From contig CP136061.1 of NCBI GenBank assembly GCA_032622095.1, positions 128,042,754 to 128,106,753 of the forward strand: a DNA stretch of 64,000 nt, in the 5' to 3' direction. The translations under genes were made by a program, and so were the position numbers. Below are positions 55,637 through 64,000 of this stretch, in pieces. Source of the stretch: Siphonodentalium dalli (lineage: Eukaryota > Mollusca > Scaphopoda > Gadilida > Siphonodentaliidae). The notes under the pieces were generated by a model. That model saw nothing but the letters and a program-made list of their open reading frames with translations, was not told the origin of the DNA and ran no database searches. The first letter of the stretch is position 1; the number at the start of each line of letters is the position of its first letter.

Positions 55637-55715
55637 GTTCGACTCACATTGTTTTAACTGTCATAGTGGTCAAGCTGCTGCCAGGTAGCCTTAAAACATT
55701 AAAAACAGAAATAAC

Positions 55716-56355
55716 GAGAGATGGGCTTGTCCCAGATGGGACTAAGTAATACCCCCCGTTTTCAAAATGTTATTTGAGTGAAGTAGCCATTACCATATAT
55801 TGGGCACTGAAATTATGTCAACAGGAATCCCTAACCCTAACCCTAACCCTAACCCTAATCATAACTCCACAAAAAAAAGTCGGACAGACATCATAATCGC
55901 ATGTGCAAAGGTTCCCATGGTACTAAATATCAGTGCGAAGATTAAAAAACATTGACCTAAAAATGTAGAAATAAAAGCTCGGACAAAATGATGCATGTTG
56001 CAAAAAAGTTTCTAAGTCGAAAAATGGAGATAACTCCACCAAAAAATGTCGGACAGATGTCATAATCGCAGGTGCACAGGTTCCCATGGTACTAAATATC
56101 TGTGCCAAGTTTAAAAAAAATTTACCTAAAAATGTAGGAATAAAGGTCAGACAAAATTATACATAGATCATTTTTGGCATACTTCCTAAACTCTATGGGC
56201 TTAAGCTCTTAATAATTATAAGCCCATATGCATAGACATACCAAAATTTGAGCCCATAAATGTCAATTTTCAGAGCGGACGAACAGACGGATGGACGGAC
56301 AGATGGACGGACAAGCTGATACCAGTATACCCCCCACAACGCGTTGTGGGGGGTA
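55716..56355 (+). mobile_element. pearl-type element, family 6, abutting ATRIP exon 1
   Basis: 5' end GTCCCAGATGGGACTAAGTA followed by ATACCCCCC, three units of about 155 bp (GGACAGA-GTCATAATCGCA, GTGCCAAGTTTAAAAAA), a GGACGGACAG tract and a perfect terminal palindrome of TATACCCCCCACAACG and its complement (56325-56356). Begins about 80 bp upstream of the ATRIP ATG. Confidence 0.7.
55829..55858. repeat. five CCCTAA units (telomere-type motif)
   Basis: Five perfect CCCTAA hexamers. The sister element copies have degenerate versions at the same place (CCTAACCCCTAACGCTAATCC near 56495), so the array belongs to the family 6 element and is not a telomere relic. Confidence 0.85.
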
Positions 56356-56356
56356 T

Positions 56357-56940
56357 AACTAGAGGTGTGACTGTCCCTGTCCCAATGGGACTAAGGATAC
56401 CCCTCACCAACTCCCCCCCCCACTAAGATGTTTCACATGTCAGTAAACATTAAGTAATAATAAAATAACAGATTCCCATTACAGGTGCACAAACCTAACC
56501 CCTAACGCTAATCCTAAACCTATTGACCGAAAAATGTAGGAATAAAACCTCGGACAAAATTATGCATGTTGTGAAAATGTTCAAAGTTGAAAAAGGGTAA
56601 TAGCTCCACAAAAAAAAGTCAGACATACGTCACAATAGCAGGTGCATGGGTTCCAATAGCACTTAATATCTGTGCCAAGTTTAAAAAACATTGACCTAAA
56701 AATATAGGAATAAATGCTCGACAAAATTCTACATGTTGCGAAAATTTTCTAAGTAAAAAAAGGGGGATAACTCCACCAAAAAAAGTCTGAGACGTCATAA
56801 TCGCAGGTTCACAGGTTCCCATGGTGGTTGATGTCTGTGCCAAGTTTCATGGAAATTTATGAAAAAACGACTGAGAAAATTCCGGACAAATTTATGTCCA
56901 TGGACGGACAAGCTGATTCCAGTATATATTGATATTTAAT
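56357..56940 (+). mobile_element. pearl-type element, family 6, second copy
   Basis: 5' end ACTAGAGGTGTGACTGTCCC, two units, ends near CGGACAAGCTGATTCCAGTATA without the hairpin. Confidence 0.65.
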
Positions 56941-57092
56941 GACTCAGTCACTGCACCCATTTGAACAATGCATCATTAACCTATTATTGTCCAAAAATTC
57001 TACAACAATGGATGACTTGCCTGAGATTAGGGTCTTGATTTTTGGATGGTTAGTTGTGAAGGGGCCGTATTGTTAAAAAGTAATAATAAAAC

Positions 57093-57262
57093 TAGAGGTG
57101 TGACTGTCCCAATGGGACTAAGGATACCCCCCGTGTTTTTAAAATACTAAGATGTTTCACATGTCAGTAAATATTTAGTTAAAATAATAAAATAACAGTT
57201 CCCATTGCAGGTGCACAATCCTATCACTAATCTTAAACATATTGACCGAAAAGATTCTACCT
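57093..57262 (+). mobile_element. pearl-type element, family 6, 5' fragment
   Basis: ACTAGAGGTGTGACTGTCCC and AATGGGACTAAGGATACCCC, then under one unit before it breaks off. Confidence 0.65.
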
Positions 57263-57274
57263 GCCTACCTACTG

Positions 57275-57371
57275 CAGCCCTGTTAATTAGTAAAAATTTG
57301 CCCAAGATAAAAAATCCACCATGCTAGAAATATTTCCTCAGCTGAAAAGCATAGGATCCACACATATATGG
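57275..57371. mobile_element. left part of an interspersed element split by the hAT insertion
   Basis: Begins CAGCCCTGTTAATTAG and continues through AAATTTGCCCAAGATAAAAA. The same sequence order is found uninterrupted at 37935-38341, where the block before and after the insertion point is continuous (GCATGCTCTC). Confidence 0.65.
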
Positions 57372-58089
57372 CAGGGTTGGGGTGATTACTTACCAATGTA
57401 ATCGATTACGATTACAATTACTTTTGATTTACATGATTACGATTAAGATTACTGATTACATTTTATCCAATGTAATTGATTACAATTACTTTAGTAAATG
57501 TAATCGATTACTTTTTGATTACATCTGGTTACAATTGTTGGTTTCCAACCATTTTGATCGCATATGAATAAATAATGAAATAATTCAATTTAACATGTCT
57601 AATATGATTGAATAAAGACATTGATCACTGCTTAACAGGGAAACAAGAAATGACTGAAACAATAGAAAGATGCAAGCAAAAAACTAAACTTTTTTTTACG
57701 TTTACATGTATTGGAAAGGTTTCATCATGAAGTTATGCACCAACTTATTGGGAATACATTATGTTTTATTTGTATTTATTTATGTGGTAACCGGACATTT
57801 CCCCACCGGACATTTCCCCACTTTCAAAAGCGGACATTTCCCCACCCGGACATTTACCCACCGGACATTTCCCCACCCGGACATTTCCCCACCGGACATT
57901 TCCCCACCCTGCTAATAAATTCGCTGACATCAAAGAATGTTTGTAGCGATGTCACCTCAGCCGATGTAATGTTTTGACAAACATAAAAGCGTGTTTTGAC
58001 AAACATGCATGAAAGAGTGTTTTGACGATCAACACAGTTGAAACAACGTTGTGACCGTATGAATTCTTGTGAGTGAACTCTAGACAGCC

Positions 58090-58096
58090 TATATAA
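58090..58096 (+). promoter_or_regulatory. TATA box of the FLYWCH exon
   Basis: TATATAA, 43 bp upstream of the FLYWCH ATG and inside the MULE-like element, placing a start site at roughly 58120. Confidence 0.5.
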
Positions 58097-58138
58097 CCTT
58101 AGCAAAGTTATCATGGAATCATATCTTCACTTCCAATC

Positions 58139-58291
58139 ATGGAACTTATTAAGAACAATCGTGGTGGAGAAAAATTATGTTTCGACGGTCATGCGTATAC
58201 CAAAAAGAAAGTCAACAAATCGTCAATTAGATGGGAGTGTTCACAGCGACGAACTCTCACATGCAAGGGGTGTGTCACAACTGATGACGAG
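58139..58291 (+). CDS. FLYWCH-type zinc-finger first exon, truncated gene
   Basis: 51 codons from an ATG to a strong donor GAG|GTAAGT, starting MELIKNNRGGEKLCFDGHAY and continuing through SIRWEC and TCKGC. The pattern (rGGxxLxxdGhxY, then WxC, then C) is the N-terminal half of a FLYWCH DNA-binding finger; the HxH half would lie on a second exon that is missing. TATATAA at 58090-58096 sits 43 bp before the ATG. No second exon or catalytic domain is visible downstream, so the gene is a deletion remnant. Confidence 0.65.
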
Positions 58292-59517
58292 GTAAGTCCC
58301 AATTTCCATTTTCCAAGAGCTTATAATTTGATATTTTCTGAAGAACGGATATAAAGAGCGTTCATCATTAATTATCCAATAATATGTTTGCAAATTTCCA
58401 TAAAGAGCTTTTAATTTGATATTGTTCTGAAGAAGAGAGTACGATGACAGATGTCAGCGCACCAGAACAAGCTTCATAAGCTGTGTGTAGACTTCGACAA
58501 AAAGAATATGGTCTGATTTTAACACACACCCATAGTAATAGTCAATACCACACACCCATAGTGGGTAAATGTCCGCTTTGCCATTTCACTGGCGGGGTGG
58601 GGAAATGTCCGCTTTGATATTGAGTAAGTGGGGAAATGTCCGGTGGGTAAATGTCCGGGTGGGGAAATGTCCGCTTTGCCATTTCAAGGGTGGGTGGGGG
58701 AAATGTCCGGTGGGGAAATGTCCGGGATTCATTTATGTAAATAATTTTTAATATATTTTTTATTTTCTTACATGCATTCAAACGAACGCATAATATTTAT
58801 GAAAATATCACCAGAAACAATTATAAAATATTTGCATGTTCTGTTAGATTCCATACCCAACACAATGAAGATAACATTAAGATTTATTTGATGATCATCG
58901 GTTGTTAATCCTGATGAGGATTAAATTAGGCTTAACTAATGGGTGCAGTAAATGACAAACCAGCTAATTAGGTCTACCGATGTACTTCACACCTTCTTTG
59001 TTCAGTTAATTAGCCCTACTAGTATGGTACCAGTGTGACTTTACAGCCATTGTCTGCAGCAATCCCAATTCAATTTAATCTTAATTGAAGTTGGCTACCC
59101 TATTTATTCATATTAGAACATTTCATTTGTCTGTATCACAAGTTTATTGCTATTCATGCTGTATTCAACAATTGTGTGTTGTTATCTGTGTCCACTGCCA
59201 GAATGTACATATACACACTGTACCACTAACATAAGACATGACAACATTGTATTAACTTTCTAATATGTTGTATGTATATTTGTACACTCCATAGTACCAC
59301 AGTATGAGACTATGAGTATCCAATAGCCATCCGTATGGATATTTTAGTAAAAGTAATCAAAAAGTAATCAAAATGTAATCATAATTACAGGTACATTTGA
59401 AATTAATCGATTACTTGTAATCAAGAAATGTCATGATTACTGATTACAGATGATTAATCCAAATTTTGTAATCGATTACTTTGATTACAATTACTGATTA
59501 CGATTACCCCAACCCTG

Positions 59518-59826
59518 ATAGATGCATGCTCTCACATACATGTACAAGTATAATTTCAGTTCACAATTCGAACTTGGCCTGTTATCATCCATGGCAGACT
59601 TTGGTTCGGTCTGGTTTTAATAAAATTGCTGACTAACAAGATACAGGTGTAATCATCATTATCTCAGTAGTCCTTGGCACTCAACAATAAGTTTTTGCTG
59701 TCTTCCACAGTGCAACACTAAGACAATGTCTGCGGCAATTTGTTTCAAATTTGATCAAATCATTGGCAGGTTCTGATATATGCCTCGGCCAAAATATTCT
59801 TTTTGCCTAGCCAATAGCTGATGCTA
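59518..59826. mobile_element. right part of the split interspersed element
   Basis: Resumes with GCATGCTCTC and runs parallel to 38021-38300 (shared blocks GACTTTGGTT, TCTCAGTAGT, GGCAGGTTCTGA, TTCTTTTTGCC). Its terminus is replaced by the MITE starting at 59827. Confidence 0.65.
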
Positions 59827-60050
59827 ATAAACCTTTCATGACTGGAGCTTCCTCAAATTTTTAGAAAACCCTGTGACAATGCATTCTCTTATATATGCCA
59901 GTCTCTGATAGGGAGTCTCGCATATATAAGAGAATTCATTCGCCTAAAAATATTTACCTTGACCTTGTAAGGCAATGCATTCTCTTATATATGGGACTCA
60001 CCTATATAAGAGAATGCACTAGCACAGGATCTTTAACGCTGCACCACTGT
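59827..60050. mobile_element. TTAA MITE family B copy
   Basis: AATAAACCTTTCATGACTGG, both hairpins, right end stops at TTTAACGCTGCACCACTG. Confidence 0.7.
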
Positions 60051-60692
60051 TATGGTATTTCACAGTAATTTGACAATTCCCATTTTGTGTCTTGTATGCC
60101 ATGCAAATACGAAGGCCATATTTTATAATAGCACTATCACAGCTAGGTGACTTATCTGTTTTTTTATATACACGGTCGTAGCTAGTATCCCTGTGTTAAA
60201 TGAATATTATTTAAAAACCAATGAAACTTATACTTCCACTGGCTTTGGTAATTTTGTTCCATCTGGTCATTTCATACCCATTTTTTTGGTCATTTATTAC
60301 CGGTTTGTTTGGTCGTTTCACACCATGTAGGAAATCAATTGGTCCTTTGGTACCATGTAGGAAATTAATTAGTCTTTTATACCATGTCTCATACCATGTT
60401 GGGAATGTGGAAAACCTTTTTTATTTCATACTTTATTGATTAAAAGAACATATTAACAGTATGTTATAATTCAATTTGTTTAATCTTTTTGACCATATTA
60501 CATAGGTATTAAGATAGATAGAACATTAAACGAATATTATATAACAGTATAAAACATGAACATGTAACAATGTAGTATATGATACCGCTTCATCGTTATC
60601 GCACCAACTAACTACACTGTCATGTGGGTGGTGGCTAATTTTTTAACATCGGTATGAGGATGTAATATGGTTTAATACGTGGAGGTCTCTTT
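60051..60692. other. upstream flank, short ACCATGT repeats only
   Basis: ACCATGTAGGAAATYAATTRG TC-type words repeat at 60322-60405; no gene. Confidence 0.4.
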
Positions 60693-60933
60693 TTAACCCT
60701 TTCATGACTGGAGCTTCCTGAAATTTTGTGAAAACACTGTGTCCATGCATTCTCTTATATATGCAATTCTCACACATGGAGCCTCACATATATAAGAGAA
60801 TGCAATGGCCTCACAATATTTGACTTGACCATGTAAGCTAGTGTATTCTCTTATATATGCGAGGCTCCCTATGGAAGATTTAATGCTGGTCTTTAATGCT
60901 GCACCAGCGCAGCTCCCATCATGAAAGGGTTAA
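60693..60933. mobile_element. TTAA MITE family B, most complete copy
   Basis: TTAACCCTTTCATGACTGGA to CCCATCATGAAAGGGTTAA, TTAA at both ends; the second hairpin has lost its right arm. Confidence 0.8.
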
Positions 60934-61142
60934 ACCCCTCGGTTCCTCCTCTGAGTTCAAAATCGAAATCCAAGTATTAAATCTCCATGTACCCCCCAAT
61001 GATGCCGAAGATAACTAATAATGTTCCCGGCCTGGAATTATATTCAACCCAGCTGCACCAGCATTTCCGACAATGGTGGGTCATTGACATATTGGGCCTT
61101 GAAATGTTTATCAGACTATTGAGACTAATTACTAGTAACTGT

Positions 61143-61505
61143 TAGGGCATCAAGGATATACTTGGTCACAATACGATATGAATCGCGATACATGATCTAC
61201 GATATGATACATATCATGATACACTAAATTAGTTTTTCCAATTGAATACCGCCTGAATTATTAGAAACAACAAGACAAGTTGATAACTGGAGGTACAGTT
61301 AATATTAAAATAAATGGAGTTTAATTGTTTGCTAGATGAGTCAAATATACATAGTATTCATGTAAACTTGAGAGATAATGGTAGGTTTTGCTTTTTAACA
61401 CTAGCCCATCTTTGGACATTACGTTGGTTTCAATAAACATGATACGCGTATCATTTGAAAGTGTATCGCGATACATTGAATTCACGATGAATCATTGCAG
61501 CCCTT
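61143..61505. mobile_element. hAT MITE, 363 bp
   Basis: Ends TAGGGCATCAAGG and AAGGGCTGCAATG (read inward) with GCGATAC/GTATCGC subterminal motifs; flanking GTAACTGT (61135-61142) and GTAACTAT (61506-61513), 7 of 8 matching. Non-coding. Confidence 0.7.
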
Positions 61506-61997
61506 GTAACTATGATATTTTATAATTTTATCATCACAAAAAACACAGAAACAGAAATACCAATGAATAATCTTAGACTCTTAGAGTCAGTATCGAAGAT
61601 GAAGGTAACTTTTCTGGGAAATTTGTCACAATTTACATTTTGGCAGCATCTGAACCTGACTTCAGAATCTCAAATCACGACAGCAGACAACAGTACTTAC
61701 ATACATGTTGAATTTAGTAACATATATACATAAATACATACATGTAGTCTGGACCAGAAGGGATGGTCCGGTACAACTGTGGACCAGAACTGGTCCGGTC
61801 CGTATCACTAACTAATTTAAATGTCTTAAAGGAATACGGTCCTGAAAAAAAAATATATTATTTTCTTTCAATATACCGATAATATATATATAAAATGTCC
61901 ATTGGGCGCATATAATCTAATATTCGGCCGCCAATCGTTATTTTTATAACAATTAAAAAAAATTCCGAAGTTAGCCGAAGATTTTGTTGTAGACGAA

Positions 61998-62070
61998 GTC
62001 ACGTGATCATCAGCCCAATCACGTGATTGTCACATGTAAACAGAAGCATAGCACGTGATCGATCACGTGG
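61998..62070. promoter_or_regulatory. cluster of four CACGTG E-boxes
   Basis: CACGTG at 62000, 62020, 62052 and 62064, mostly in TCACGTGAT context, plus CACATG at 62031. This density suggests a bHLH-zip binding region, perhaps the promoter of a gene or element on the plus strand past the window. No gene is seen. Confidence 0.4.
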
Positions 62071-62322
62071 TAACTCATTGACAACGCATAGATACGCGAC
62101 GGCAGTATTTTAAGTTTGCATGTAGTCGATCGCGGCCTTTGAAGATTGTCGCGTTATCACACTGCGAATGCAAAACTTCGCCGAAAACATCGCCTTTCTC
62201 GTAATTAAATGTCTTTATCGTGTTATTATTACTATTATTATATGTATCGCGATGTGTTGTTACTATAAAGCCATGCCCGTATATTATTCAGTTTTGCGCG
62301 CATCTATATCTATATTTGCGAA

Positions 62323-62342
62323 TGTCTGTCTGTCTGTCTGTG
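62323..62342. repeat. GTCT microsatellite
   Basis: Five GTCT units, repeated at 63055-63072 and 63786-63800 at each array boundary. Confidence 0.85.
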
Positions 62343-62350
62343 TTCTTTAG

Positions 62351-64000
62351 ACATTCACAGGGGACCATCTAGATGATGCCAAAGGGGTCTACTAGGAGTA
62401 GCTTTTTACGAGAAAGATAATGGTCGGGGTTAGAATTTTCTAAAGTGACGCCGTTGTTGTCAGGGGCAGAAAAGGGGGAGGGGCAGAAAAAAAAATTGTC
62501 GCCAATTGCCACCAAACTTATATATAATCATCCCCATAATATGAGGAATCTAATGGCGTGGTTTAAATATGGCAAAAGTTGCGCCGTTCGCGTCAGTGGT
62601 GTCCGGAAGGGGTGGGGCAGATTTTTTTTTCTGTCGCCGATTGCCACGAAACTTACATATAATCATCCCCATGATATGAAGAATCCAACGGTGTGGTTTA
62701 AATATGTCAAAATTGGCGTTGTTTGAGTCAAGGATGAACGGAAGGGGAGAGGGGCACCAAAATTGATAAAAATAATTTTAGCGCCGATTTCCACCAAATT
62801 GATATATATTCTTCTTCATGATACAAGGAATCTAATTGTGCGATTTAACAACGCCAAATTGTTGTTTTTGGATGAGAGATTGGGAGGGGGTGGGCACTAA
62901 ATTTGATAATAAGTCGCCGATTGCCACCACACTTATACAAAATCATCCCCATGGTATGAGGAGTCTAATGGTGTGGCTTTTATCTGTCAAATGTGGCCTC
63001 ATTCGAGTCAGGGTTGCATTGAAAGGGACAGGGGCACCAAAATTGATGCACAATGTCTGTCTGTCTGTCTGTGTTCTATAGACATTCACAGGGGACCATC
63101 TAGATGATGCCAAAGGGGTCTACTAGGAGTAGCGTTTTACGAGAAAGATAATGGTCGGGGTTAGAATTTTCTAAAGTGACGCCGTTGTTGTCAGGGGCAG
63201 AAAAGGGGGAGGGGCAGAAAAAAAAAATTGTCGCCAATTGCCACCAAACTTATATATAATCATCCCCATAATATGAGGAATCTAATGGCGTGGTTTAAAT
63301 ATGGTAAAAGTTGCGCCGTTCGCGTCAGTGGTTTCCGGAAGGGGTGGGGCAGATTTTTTTTTCTGTCGCCGATTGCCACGAAACTTACATATAATCATCC
63401 CCATGATATGAAGAATCCAACGGTGTGGTTTAAATATGTCAAAATTGGCGTTGTTTGAGTCAAGGATGAACGGAAGGGGAGAGGGGCACCAAAATTGATA
63501 AAAATAATTTTAGCGCCGATTTCCACCAAATTGATATATATTCTTCTTCATGATACAAGGAATCTAATTGTGCGATTTAACAACGCCAAATTGTTGTTTT
63601 TGGATGAGAGATTGGGAGGGGGTGGGCACTAAATTTGATAATAAGTCGCCGATTGCCACCACACTTATACAAAATCATCCCCATGGTATGAGGAGTCTAA
63701 TGGTGTGGCTTTTATCTGTCAAATGTGGCCTCATTCGAGTCAGGGTTGCATTGAAAGGGACAGGGGCACCAAAATTGATGCACAATGTCTGTCTGTCTGT
63801 GTTCTATAGACATTCACAGGGGACCATCTAGATGATGCCAAAGGGGTCTACTAGGAGTAGCTTTTTACGAGAAAGATAATGGTCGGGGTTAGAATTTTCT
63901 AAAGTGACGCCGTTGTTGTCAGGGGCAGAAAAGGGGGAGGGGCAGAAAAAAAAAATTGTCGCCAATTGCCACCAAACTTATATATAATCATCCCCATAAT
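62351..64000 (+). repeat. higher-order tandem array, unit about 730 bp
   Basis: ACATTCACAGGGGACCATCT recurs at 62351, 63082 and 63810, giving units of 731 and 728 bp that are nearly identical by eye. Each unit holds four diverged monomers of about 135 bp starting with GTCGCCGATTGCCACCA (62498, 62633, 62781, 62913 in unit 1) and begins after a GTCT microsatellite. The repeated open frames are not genes. The array runs out of the window. Confidence 0.9.

Larger units (their letters stand above)
57786..58730 (+). mobile_element. MULE-like element with tandem-repeat termini
   Basis: Both ends are short tandem arrays of the block CCGGACATTTCCCCA (57790-57908) and its inverse (58563-58724). A perfect direct repeat ATTTATGT (57778-57785, 58731-58738; 11 of 12 if extended) flanks it. 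Inside are a TATA box and a FLYWCH-finger first exon with a splice donor, but the transposase core is absent. FLYWCH fingers accompany animal Mutator-like transposases, so I infer an internally deleted MULE; an 8-bp duplication would also allow hAT. Confidence 0.65.
57372..59517. mobile_element. hAT-like element with GGTTGGGGT termini, interrupted by a MULE
   Basis: Termini CAGGGTTGGGGTGATTAC and CAGGGTTGGGGTAATCGTAA (read inward). Subterminal arrays of TAATCGATTAC lie on both sides (57400-57510, 59345-59510). Flanks ATATATGG and ATAGATGC match at 6 of 8. The older host element continues across it (see 57275-57371 and 59518-59826). No hAT transposase inside; the central part is the nested MULE at 57786-58730. 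A solitary left end of the same family lies at about 52633-52720. Confidence 0.72.

Noticed and set aside
53267-53959. 230-codon plus-strand ORF
   Set aside because: It reads against the conserved minus-strand frame of the inverted element and crosses its A/T-rich centre; no domain seen.
55829-55858. Interstitial telomere or chromosome fusion point
   Set aside because: Only five units, inside a pearl element whose sister copies have degenerate equivalents.
62168-62350. Small hydrophobic ORF with a membrane-like segment
   Set aside because: It ends in the GTCT microsatellite at the array border, and no homologue or supporting signal is seen.
62445-63831. Recurring ORFs of 76-93 codons with identical peptides
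   Set aside because: They recur with the satellite unit and show no amino-acid-level conservation between monomers beyond nucleotide identity.

Overview
The window is eukaryotic, from a repeat-rich, AT-rich metazoan genome. It is most likely a bivalve mollusc. Tandem core repeats of about 155-180 bp, each followed by an ACRG/GACA microsatellite and a terminal hairpin, are the hallmark of the 'pearl'/HINE (Helentron-related) elements described from bivalves. The species assignment is inference.

One host gene organises the window. I reconstruct 14 exons on the minus strand, from an ATG at 55636 to a stop at 3345, with canonical GT-AG junctions and mutually consistent phases. Together they make an 862-codon open reading frame (2589 nt with the stop). 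The product is ATRIP, the ATR-interacting protein of the DNA-damage checkpoint. It has an acidic RPA-binding N-terminus (exon 1), a coiled coil (exons 3-4), a helical-repeat body (exons 6-13) and an acidic C-terminal tail resembling the PIKK-recruitment motif (exons 13-14). About 49.7 kb of its 52.3 kb span is intron, filled with transposable elements.

Layout by increasing coordinate. 1-3344: 3' flank of ATRIP with foldback MITEs, TTAA-type MITEs and one arm of a long inverted repeat. 3345-22052: exons 14, 13 and 12; the 14.6-kb intron 12 holds two full-length Helentron-like elements (8753-11373, 18717-20812), a decayed piggyBac element (11941-13109), pearl arrays and G-rich tracts. 23403-33020: exons 11 and 10; intron 10 holds a 163-bp tandem pearl array, an inverted pair of tRNA-derived sequences, two strong palindromes, an 881-bp hAT MITE with a perfect 8-bp target-site duplication, and, abutting it, a 4.7-kb hAT transposon with an intact 836-aa transposase ORF. 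33021-55374: exons 9 to 2, with pearl elements, a second hAT MITE, TTAA MITEs, Tigger-like MITEs and an inverted element pair. 55637-64000: ATRIP upstream region with pearl-like elements directly abutting the first exon, a nest of three DNA transposons (a MULE with a FLYWCH-finger exon inside a hAT element inside a third element), a small hAT MITE, an E-box cluster and, at the window edge, a higher-order tandem array with a unit of about 730 bp.

The only genes I can support are ATRIP (complete), the hAT transposase (complete), a FLYWCH first exon (partial) and a piggyBac transposase remnant (broken). Nearly all other open frames are chance frames in repeats. I found no bacterial-type system, CRISPR array or canonical rRNA/tRNA gene. 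Element classes are assigned from termini, target-site duplications and motifs read by eye; no database search was run.
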